Positions 47,669 to 57,601 of a stretch of 64,000 bases of DNA are shown piece after piece. Position 1 is the first letter of the stretch; the number at the start of each line of letters is the position of its first letter. The notes below the pieces were generated by a model, which did not search any database, was not told the origin of the DNA, and was given only the letters and a program-made list of their open reading frames with translations. The position numbers and the translations under genes are program-made. The DNA lies in NCBI GenBank assembly GCA_026120035.1, contig JALRME010000003.1:558001-622000 (forward strand), read 5' to 3'. Source of the stretch: Coleophoma eucalyptorum (taxonomy: Eukaryota; Ascomycota; Leotiomycetes; Helotiales; Dermateaceae).

Positions 47669-50132
47669 ATGGAAGACAGTAACCCCAGAGTCCTTCCACG
47701 ATCGGACGAAGCTGCTCCTCCTGTTCCTCCTCTTCAACCTCCAATGGCTCAGAAGCGGCCTAAGCGATCCCGAGTCGCCTTGGCTTGCCGAAGATGCAAA
47801 GCACGTAAGCAAAAGGTATGTGGCAATGGCATTGAAATCAGCATTGGCATTCTCATCTAAACAAGCCAATTCTAACAATTGACAAGTGCAATGGTGCTGA
47901 GCCCGCTTGCTCAACCTGCACGCGGCTCAACCTATCATGCCATTATGCAATTCCCAACCATTCCCGGCCGGGAGCTGCAAAGATCTATATCGGCGAGTTG
48001 GAAGACCGGGTTGCAGAATTAGAGATGTCGCTTGCGGAGCTGGGAAATGCTCGTGCTGGACAAGATCACTGGACGCATTCACAGCCACCAAGTGATGAGA
48101 GTGATCCTCTGCTGAGTACTGTTCGGGACCTATCCCTTACTACCGATGGCTCTTACGTTGGGAGCACCTCTAATATCACCCTTGCACGGATCCTTGGTCC
48201 GCTTCTAGGTGGGAAGGTTCATGACAATTATAAAGCCTCTGTTCCAACTTGGGATGGCCAAGAGCATATAATTGGAAGCTCCGCCATCAGCGAGACTGGA
48301 TACAACTCCTTAGCGGGAAGCGACGCCGTTTTCTCTCTGATGATCCAGTCTGAAATTGCTGATAAACTAATTCATGCCTATATCCGCCGTATCTCGGGCA
48401 GTTTTCCTGTCCTTCATACTGCTCACGTCCGAGATCTGTATCGGAGACGAGGAGAATTAGAGGATCCGTATGAGAGGGGTATCTTGCATTTGGTGTTTGC
48501 GCTTGGCGGAAGATTTCTCAACGAGACGGTACGGATCAACTCAAGTCTTAAATCCACTGGTGCCTTTATTCATTTTCAAATCCTAACCAGAGCGCTTGCT
48601 TATCTTGTTTCAGACAGGGGACAACGGCGAGTACCAATCCGAATACCATTTCGAGGCGGCACTCGACAAGAAAGACGCCATACTAGGTCTTGGAGATGCT
48701 CGAACCCTCATCTATCTCCTTCTACTGGCACAACAGTGCTTAAGAATCCCGAAGAATATGGGAGCTTGGTGAGTGACTTGAGTAGAGTCAAACACCATAC
48801 TGATCTTCTTGAAAGGACTCTGGTAGGCTTCGCCATGCGATTATGTGTAGAGCTGGGTCTCCACCGGCGGAAACGATCCAAGGGACCATCAATCAGATCC
48901 GAGATGGAGAAGCGACTGTTCTGGTCTTGTTACTACCTGGATCGCGAACTCTCCATCTCCCTGGGGAGACCTCCTGCAATCTCGAATCATGATATCGATG
49001 TCGAGGTAAGCTTTTTTGAATAATTCGTTGTACTCCTCTGACAACATTATGGGCAGCTTCCACTAGATGTTGACGAAGATACGCAAGATCTAGAAGTATT
49101 TCGCAAAGCCGCAGAAGCCGACTTGTCACAGCCTGCAAGTCCTCCAAACACCTTGACTTACTTCATCCATCTAGTTAGGCTCAAGAGAATCGAATCAGAG
49201 ATCCAGACAACGATCTACCGTGTTGATCGAGCTCCCGATACTGCAGCATCTTACCGAGCAACAGATAAGTTCTTGGAAAGGCTTACTGCATGGAAAGATG
49301 CAATTCCGCCCGAAAAAGGCAATCTGGACAGCAGTAGCTCAAGACCGGCTTATAGTGCAGATGTCTATGTAAGGAATTTTTACTTTGTTGGTCCGAGGGC
49401 ATTATGTGCTGACGGCGTCGCCTTGTAGATTGTGCTTTATCATAGATGTGTTCGGTTGCTTCTTCAGCCACAGCTATATGCATCCGTTGTGAACGAACGA
49501 TACCTCCAGCTCTGCATGGAAGCATGCAGCGGGGTCTGCGAAACATACAAGAGAATCTACCACCATACCCCCATGGCATTCTCAGCATTGTCATTACAGA
49601 ATGTCTTCATAGCGGGTAAGAATCTATACCGGTGCTTGCATGTAAAAACAGGAAAGACTAATACCTCCCAGGACTCACTCTCGTGTACTGCATCTGGTAC
49701 ATGCCCAACAGCAGCGCAGCACCCAACAGCTTCAACGCCCTCACCGACTGCAGTATAATGCTTTACGTAATGACCGAACGCTGGACCTCATCGCGCAAGT
49801 ACCGCGATGCCTTCGAAGGCATCAAAGGAACCGTGCTCCGACTCATCGCCGATGGGAATCACCAACCCAGACGAACGGTGACGGGCATGTCGGCCGATGT
49901 GCGAACCACGCTACAGAATCTTGATGCCGGTCTGGTGGAGAACAACCGCGATGATCTCGAGCAGATGATTGCCGACATGACGGGAGAGCAGCTGAACTTT
50001 TGGGAGCGTGGCCCTGAGGCGGAAGGCGCCCGTGGGGGCCAGCAGAGCGAGGTTGCGCATTTGGGCACTTTTGACCTGTTGCAGTCTTCGCATGAGTATC
50101 CCCTGTTTATGAACATCACGCCTTACTCTTGA
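47669..50132 (+). CDS. Zn2Cys6 transcription factor with fungal-specific domain (regulator 2)
   Basis: Seven exons (47669-47815, 47887-48528, 48614-48768, 48816-49005, 49057-49368, 49429-49615, 49672-50132) give 697 residues with consistent phases. The cluster is C40-X2-C43-X6-C50-X6-C57-X2-C60-X6-C67, interrupted by intron 1 just before C50. A linker and coiled coil follow (GELEDRVAELEMSLAEL). The Fungal_trans domain shows SFPVLHTAHVRDLYRR, RLFWSCYYLDRELSISLGRP and LYHRCVRLLLQP. This XlnR-like/CTF1-like layout is common among catabolic regulators. Placed directly beside the FMN monooxygenases, it is the likelier regulator of that half of the cluster. Confidence 0.9.
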
Positions 50133-50688
50133 TTTCGAGCTCAGGTAGTTAGGTGGTTTCAATTTAAAATACGCGAGCATAACGTTCTGTCCGGATCGTT
50201 TGCTCCCTTGGAACTGTCCTATACCAACTGTGAGACGAGCACATCAATAGACCCGAGGCAAACAGATCCATGCGTAAGAAGTCCAGGCCTGGGCAGAGCA
50301 AGCACGAAGCAATTATACACGAGAAGGAAGATTTAGCTGTGCCTTAGAAGAGTGTATGGCCCAGATGCACCTATCCGAATACGCAGCCTGCATGTCAGAC
50401 AAGACGCTGGTATCATGAATGGCACATGGACTCTACCTCTCCAACCGCCGCAGCATCTGCACCCGCACGTTGATGAAGGGCAGGGGGAAGAAGTTAAAGC
50501 GCATGAGATTTTAGGGCTTGGGGTTGGTTTTTAACTTCCTGTGCATGTGGGTTGTCTTGGCGGGAGTGGGGGAGCCAGTGCAGTGTTACTTACTGGCTTA
50601 TGGCCATCTGCTGCTCGGTAGTGTGACTACTGTAATGCCACAAGGTCTCCTCTGTGATGACCTTTACCTAGCCGCAGGAGTGAGCGAG

Positions 50689-50733
50689 TGTATGTGTGTG
50701 TATGTATGTATGTGTATGTATGTGTGTATGTGT
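50689..50733. repeat. TG/TGTA microsatellite
   Basis: Alternating TGTA and TG units over about 45 bp. Confidence 0.9.
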
Positions 50734-51564
50734 GAGTGCATCTCGCCCCTGCTGCCTACCCGCGTGTCCACCGACACACGAAAATTCGATCCTCGCACGC
50801 ATGGGAAAGACGTCTCGATCTCGATGAGGGTGGCTTGAGTTGGGAGAAAGCCCAAGGAACAAGGGCGTGTCAGATGAATAGGCTGATGATGGTCTGCGGT
50901 GCAGAATATGGGGAGGGGGACTCGCCAATCGCTTAGATACAGCCAGGCCAAACTGTCGAGACTGCGCAGTGAGTGGACAAGCCATGCCAAAGGAAAAAGC
51001 AACGAGACGACCACCCACCGCGCCCCCCGTAAATCTGACGCAAGAGCTGACTCTCATCTCCAATCCCTGCCTCGGACCAACCAGCCTGTCAAGCCCTTGA
51101 CGCTCCCGTCTCTTTCGACAACCTTCCCCAACGTGCGAGGGGAGCGAACCCTGGTGACATCATCGGGGACCCACCGCTCAACCGCGTCGAACTCTCCAGT
51201 TCGAGCAGCATACGCTGATCCTCTTTTGCGTAGGCTGGGTGCTGTGGCTGAGATTTCTCATATCTCAGACTCTGCTAGCGACCTCATGATTTGTCTCCTT
51301 GACACCCACCTCCTGCGACATGCGGCGGTATGTACTGTACGGGAGCTGATCGCTAATCTCAGAACGGAGAGGCCTGATTGTGCCTGCCGGAGAGGGCAGG
51401 TCGCCCTGGGTATGCTTTCTCAAGCAGATGTCCCGTATCGGGTGACGTTATGGCTAAGTGAGCATGAACACTATTTCCTAACTTGTTGCCGTGTGCGTGC
51501 TTGATATCATCAAGAGACGGGGATACTTGGCGAGTGTGAGTAAGCATCTACATCCATACCTACA

Positions 51565-51572
51565 TATATATA
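51565..51572 (+). promoter_or_regulatory. TATA box of glycine-rich repeat gene
   Basis: TATATATA about 135 bp before the ATG at 51704, with CT-rich DNA after it, as in strongly expressed fungal genes. Confidence 0.5.
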
Positions 51573-51703
51573 CTCTACAACATCGCACAACTCACTTGTC
51601 CTCTCTCTCTCTGTTAAACAAGCCCCAAATATCAAATTCACAAAAGGCCAGCACACCAACACCAACTTCAACCCACACCTCACCCATTATCTCAAACATC
51701 ACC

Positions 51704-52018
51704 ATGTCCGGATTATTAGGAGGCGTCACCAATGCCCTCGACCAAACCCTCACGGGGGGCAAGGAGCAAAACAACCAAGGCGGGCTCCTCGGCGGCGTCA
51801 GCGGGCTCGTGAACGGGACGCTCAACGGCGTGGGAAATGCCGTAGGACAAACCACCAACGGGCTGGGGCAGGCTGTGGGACAAACTACCAATGGACTCGG
51901 CCAAGCGGTCGGACAGACGACGCAAGGACTTGGAGGTGCGGTGGGCGGCCTGACAGGCCAGCAGCAGCAGCAACAGTCGAACCTGCAACAGGACCAGCCA
52001 TTCCGGAAACAGCAATAG
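51704..52018 (+). CDS. Small Gly/Gln-rich repeat protein
   Basis: Single-exon gene of 104 residues, no signal peptide and no cysteine. Two near-exact 11-residue units (NGLGQAVGQTT) at about 52-74 are flanked by variants GVGNAVGQTT and QGLGGAVGG, and the tail is a Q6 run ending PFRKQQ. The N-terminal LLGGVTNALDQTLTGG and LLGGVSGLVNGTLNG are a looser repeat of the same type. Alternating Gly, Leu/Val and polar residues suggest an amphipathic, possibly stress-related or LEA-like protein. I do not recognise a named family. The Kozak context and TATA box support a real gene. Confidence 0.7.
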   Translation: MSGLLGGVTNALDQTLTGGKEQNNQGGLLGGVSGLVNGTLNGVGNAVGQTTNGLGQAVGQTTNGLGQAVGQTTQGLGGAVGGLTGQQQQQQSNLQQDQPFRKQQ

Positions 52019-52609
52019 GTGGTAGGAATGGAGAGATTAGCGATGTGAGGGGAGATCGACTCCCTCGAGCCTTGACTTCGGGATGATACCTGTATTATGT
52101 TTTGTTCTTGTTTGTTTGTGGTTGGTGGGTCAGGGTTGAGGATGTATGATTACCATGAAGATTATATCGCTTTCCCAAGCATGAAATTACGGGAAAACAC
52201 ACAACTTTCTATATTAAAAGTAATCGTGTTATTTGCGTGAAGTGGTTTTACGGCAACGACATATGTGAAACTCTGATATGCCAAAGGTTGCCTGAGCTTT
52301 ATCACGAACTGGACGAGGTTTGGAAGAAACAGCAGCTTCGTCATATTTTCTCCATTGAGGCACGTTGTTGTGAAGCATATCATAATCTAGCTAGTATTTA
52401 CGTTACTGATACAAAGCTAACCACGCCGTTAACGACAGTTTTTAATATTCTCAAGAAAGCAAATTTTGGTATCGTGCATTATAGTACAGAATCCCATCAG
52501 CGCTAACATTACCAGCCGAATTGACAGTACAGTTCAACAAAACTCGTATAAATAAAGAGAATAGTAATCCCTCCTAAATGGAGGAAGAGAGTCCGTGGTA
52601 CTTTCCCGT
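52019..52609. other. Intergenic: convergent 3' sides
   Basis: 591 bp between the glycine-rich gene and the hydrolase; an AT-rich 52150-52520 part holds no supported gene. Confidence 0.5.
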
Positions 52610-54903
52610 TCACTTCCCTGTGTCCTTAACAGCAATCTTGACGTCGTCTTCAGCTGGAAGCGGGATGTCAGCCGGTTTTGTGGATTCAACAGGTGCTGAG
52701 GCCTCAGTGACTTCGGAAGATTTGTCCTCACTGGCATTAAGAGCCGACTCAGTAATTATCTCCGTAGGCTTTGTTGATTCTGGTCCCTCTGATTCTGCAG
52801 TTTTGCGTGCATCCTCTGGAGTAGGTTGGGCTTCCGTTGTCAAATTTGACTCCTTCTGAAACATGATTAGCTGGGTATTTGGTTGCAAGGTCGTTAACTT
52901 ACACCTACGGCTGCATCAACAGGCTCCTTTTCAGCAGCCGGTTCTGCCTTGGTAGCCTCTTCCTTTGCGGGCTCTGTCTCTGTCTTGCTTCCGGCATATT
53001 TTCCAAGCAAAGACCTAACACCCCATCCACTCTTTGCCGGTTTGACCTCAGGTTCTTTTGTCTCCTCCTTGGTCTCTGTAACAGGCTCCTCAGTGGTCAA
53101 TTTTGCAGAATCTGCAGTGAGGCTGCTATCTCCACGCTTTGGTATCAGCGACCCTACAGAAGAACCCAGGCTCCAGCCAGTGCTGGCTACACTGGAGCCA
53201 GCTGTCCATCCAGCATTTGCAACACCCGACCCGGCAGTCCACCCCGTACTCAAGACACCCGAACCTGCACTCTGAGCGATACGAAGAAGATTTTGTAGAT
53301 ATTTCTGACGTTCCGTAGCATTTGTGCTGTCTTCCAAATCCTCGGGTAAAGGAACGGCAGCTGCTGTAGCAGCAATATCGAGAGGAGAGTCATCTTCGCT
53401 TTCTGGAGCGGTCTCTATTTCGGAGGACTTCTCTGATCCCGAGACAGCTCCTTCAAGCTCCTTTGATGTGACGGTGACTTTCTCCTCATCCTTAGATAAT
53501 GGAACAGGTATAGTGTCGATAACTTCAGACTCGTCCTTGAACCATTGCACGATCGTGTTCCGAGACATGGTACTCATGTGGTCAAATCCAGGATTAAGTG
53601 TCGAGTTGAAGATCGTGGTATGACCGATAACTTCATCCTTAGCATCGGGGTTCACAATACGAGTGAATATCGCGTTCGCAGGTTCCTTGTCAGGCACTGC
53701 ACAGAATGTTCGTTCGGGGACGAAATAACCGCCAGTCCAGTATCCGTTTTCTCCAAGCGAAATATAGAAGTTCTTGACTCCTAGTCCCTTCAGTCCTGCA
53801 AGTCGTTCTAAACGATGGTTCATCTCCTTCTGCCTCATAAGAGCGCCAACAAACTGTAGATGAGTAGAAAGCCATTCAAACGACTGGCCTATGTTGTCCC
53901 TATTGATGTAAGCAAGTCCGTTGCCAAGAGCATCATAACCCTGGGAGGCTGCTTGAGAGGCTCCCTTCTTCAGAGAATCTCTATTCAACTTGCGGACTCC
54001 ATTCATGATCTCTTCGCGATGAATATAAGCCGTTACGCCACCAGCCGCAATCGCACCCACAGTTCCAGATCGAACAGCTAATAATTGCCAGTTCTTCCAT
54101 TTTGATGAGCGTGCCACAGTCGAGGAAGCAGAGCTCGCTGCCACTCTGGAAGCAGCTACGCGAGGAATCGCAACACTATAGAGACCGGCAGAGACGGCCG
54201 ACATGGCGTTCCAGACACTGCTGACTTTTTGGTAGTTGGAGAAAGCACCATAGACAAACATCGATCGAGCGAGGCCATTGTAAGGGGTATCGAAAGCTAA
54301 AACTCCATGTATCAGAGGGAAAAGGTGCTCTTGCGAATGCTCCCGTTTGTCATCTAAAATAGAAAATACAGCATCGGATGCTATCAAACCACTATACAAT
54401 GTCAGTACGTGATGAAGGCTTTAGCAAACGGTTTAACCTACCCCATAGAGTGTGCAACCATAATTACCCCCACTGCGTTATCCTTAGGTGGCCACGGGGT
54501 TTCACAGCGCTCCTTTCGAATATTCATTACTCTTTCCTTCAGCCTAGCTCTATGTTAGCAGAATGCTCTCCAATTACTGTTATCTCTAATTTACCATTCT
54601 GTAAAGTTGGCGGTGCACTGAGCCAGGTCCCCCTTGGTCTCATACTTTGGATACACAGCCGTTACGACTTGGTCGTCCTTCAGAGACTCTTGAACGAGTC
54701 CTTTCAAATGCTGTAGAGAGACTAGTATTCAAAGAACATTCGTGGAAGGAGTATAACTTATCTTACCTCAGGAAATTCCTTAAAAGTATCTACATCTCCC
54801 TAACCCTCCGTAATGCAATTAGCCACACTGCTCTGTCAACGAAGTTCGAAGCAAGCCATACCTTGAACCCGTGGATGAATGCGAGCAACAGAGTTCTACC
54901 CAT
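52610..54903 (-). CDS. DUF676-like alpha/beta hydrolase with long disordered tail
   Basis: Six exons (54903-54862, 54799-54767, 54710-54595, 54543-54442, 54391-52903, 52855-52610) give 675 residues. The N-terminal hydrolase has LLLAFIHGFKG, VYPKYETKGDL and the nucleophile motif VAHSMGG with Ser about 96. A likely membrane-associated stretch lies near LLAVRSGTVGAIAAGGV (about 200-217). The C-terminal 300 residues are acidic and disordered, with four TGW/AGW-type repeats (GSGVLSTGWTAGSG pattern). Family members are ill-defined lipase/esterase-like fungal proteins; substrate unknown. Exon 4 uses the second of two close AG acceptors, because the first creates a stop codon. Confidence 0.82.
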
Positions 54904-57601
54904 ATTTGCGAGTCTCTGATATGTACGACGGGATGAAGAGCAATCAAAGGTACCGAAGTATTTGTATGATGGTAGAATTATAACGCAGTGCTCTTCCCCA
55001 TGGCTACTTTACCTGGCCTCACTCTTTTCATACATCACCCCCCCTTCGCTGGGAAGAAACTCTCAGCCACACCGCGGGGAGCTTCCCACATGGAGTGTGG
55101 CGAGACGAGTATGAAGTCATGGGGGCTGAATCTCTGCACAGCGAGGACACGGCAATCGGGCTAGCAAAACAGGATTGGGTGGCACGAAGGCTAGAAGGTG
55201 CTGTTCACTGGTTGAAGGTTGACGCGGGACGAGAAGCAAAGGGACTTGAAGATTGGATGACGTGGTTGTGAGCGAGCGTGGTGCGCCAGAGTCCTGGACA
55301 CTGAAGCTCGCGTATCACGACAGGCCTTGGGGGGATGTGCTGCAGGGCACTAGCTCGCTAAAGCAACCATCCTGGATCTGCCCAGCCAAAATCCTGGTCG
55401 GCGATTTTGACTTCAGACTTCACCCATGAAACTTGCTTCTGCAGTCGGGCCAGAACATGCGAGGTGCGGTTGCACACAGTTACCAAGGGAGGAAGCTGAG
55501 GGATGCATGTGATGACTATGGAGATTATTATTCGAGCACAAACAAAACGTGTATCGGGATAAATAGCCACGTTAGCTGCCTTGCATTTCGTGGTTGGTAA
55601 CGAATCAGTAGCACACCTGTCACGGGCTAAGCAGTCACGATGCTACGATGCGGTATCTCTAAAGTCTGTCCATCCCGCGTTTCTGAGCGGATGATCGACG
55701 ATGAGCTGAGTTTCTAGGTGCGCAACTCTGCATGCCCGCGGATACCTCGCTTCAGTAAAGAAGTCCTGTCTCTAAGTAGTATGCATTACGGATTCCTTGA
55801 TCATCGGAGTGCTCTACTCAGTATTGAGCCTGGACAGAGCATCCTCTTCCAATATCTAGCACTGCTGAATAATGTCATTGATGAACTATTTTACTAAGAT
55901 TTAGTGATTTCGCCTGGAGTAAAATCCTTCTGAGGACTGGTCAAGCTAGAGCACGAATCCCTAATGTCGAACGGGCGTGCCGCCTTTGCATATCCATATG
56001 TTTAACCATTGGTCATTTTTACGCTTGCCGCTGGCCGAGTGGTTCATTTGCTTTATCTTGTACTCTGTCTACCAAACCTTAGTCTATAGGCTTCTATATG
56101 TATTTCTAGCCTCTAAACAGTTGTTCTTACGATGGCAGTATTAGAAGAAACAATACCCGTACTACCAAGCACTTTCGCCACATAAGATATTTGTAGTTCT
56201 ACGCTCAGTTGTCATAGGTCAAGTTTACTGGAATTATTTCATCCCATATTCAAAATGCTTTCTTCGTTTGTGCAATCCCACGCTTAGTCATTAAAACTCC
56301 TCACTTGGTTTTCATTATTTTCTTCCTTGCTTTTTCCAATAGGTTCGTTGCATGTCTTTGTTTGCACACTAGTCGTTAAAGTTAGTTCACCGTTTACTCT
56401 AACCTAGCTTAGTCGCCTATTGCTCGCCTTTACTTGCTCACTTACTTACAATTGCCGAATAATCACTTCGAGAGTTTTCGTTGTCCAGCGGCATATTAAT
56501 GATCAGTCTTCAAAGGTGGTATATAGAGAAACCAAAGCAGTGTAAACTTTGACTAAAATACAACGTCCTTTTGCAACCAGACGCAAACACACAACGAAAC
56601 CACCGGGGAAAAAAAGCATGGTAAGTGAATATTGAAAAGCGAGCTCAACTACATAGCATTAAACACCACTTCAACCCGTATCGAAGCCGCTTACCGATCC
56701 TAGTCCTCAACTTTGATCAAAAACAAGCCATGTCCAATCAGAAGTAAAGATGCAACTTAAAATAAAGTAAGTGTTCTCCTCTCGCTTCCATTTGGCCATA
56801 AGCGATGATATAAAAAGCTCGCCGTTATCGAGGAACAGACTAATGAGCCCTCCACGAAAGTGGGCCGCAGTAGGAATAGTGTGCCGGAACAAGAACGTTA
56901 TCCTCTTTTTTTTTCTTTTTTACATAAGCTTAGGTAGGGAAAGCCTATCTTTGCACTGGTCAGAATATGGGATGGTGAGCCAGAATTCATTCAAGGTGTA
57001 ATTCTCGTGTCGCTAACACTGAATCTCTCTCAATTTGAAAGTATTTAACGATCCAATCTAAAATGACTGGGACAGAAATCTAGCCAATAATTCACCTAAT
57101 TATGTAAACTCCTTAATAGCTTCTTAGAGCTAATATACACTTAACCTTCCGTCGATAGGCTATATGAAGTGCTTAGATCGATTTCTCATGTTCAAGGAGT
57201 AATCTTAGTACAAAACCCAAACAGACAGAGACGAGAAAGTAAACGGAGATTCGTAGCCCAAAGCTCGAAGATGAATTTCGTTGCTATATTCGTTATTATA
57301 AGACCTCTATGAGATATTACATCCTCCTTAAAACTGTGATACATTCCCCCAGCCAAGATAGATTCACCGAGCCGATTTCCAAAGCCATGAGAGTGATAGC
57401 CAGCTATATAGATAGTGCAATCCGCTTGAGTACAATGTAAACGCCAACCGTGATCTCGAAACGCGCCCTATAAGGGAAAAGACCTGCTGCATAAAAAGAG
57501 ATGTCGTGATTGCCCGAAAATAGGTGACGCATAGGTATCATGACCGCTCCAACGCCATGCTCCGAGAGAAAAAGGAAACCCAGATATCCTCAATTCGAAC
57601 C
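54904..57601. other. Intergenic 2.7 kb, gene-poor
   Basis: Holds the hydrolase promoter (left) and the long 3' side of the bHLH gene (right). AT-rich from about 55750. No exon chain or RNA gene recognised; a tRNA-like fragment near 56028 was rejected. Confidence 0.5.

Larger units (their letters stand above)
50133..51703. other. Intergenic 1.57 kb
   Basis: Contains a TG/TGTA microsatellite and a TATATATA box before the glycine-rich gene. A 201-codon ORF at 50899-51504 has no recognisable content. Confidence 0.5.

Noticed and set aside
50689..50733. Possible CRISPR-like or satellite array
   Set aside because: A simple TG/TGTA microsatellite with no spacers.
50899..51504. 201-codon ORF on the plus strand
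   Set aside because: No domain, no homology I recognise, low-complexity Ser/Arg-rich content and a GC-rich region prone to open frames.
56020..56100. tRNA-like D-arm sequence (GGCCGAGTGGTT)
   Set aside because: No matching acceptor stem, anticodon arm or T-loop follows; looks like a chance match.
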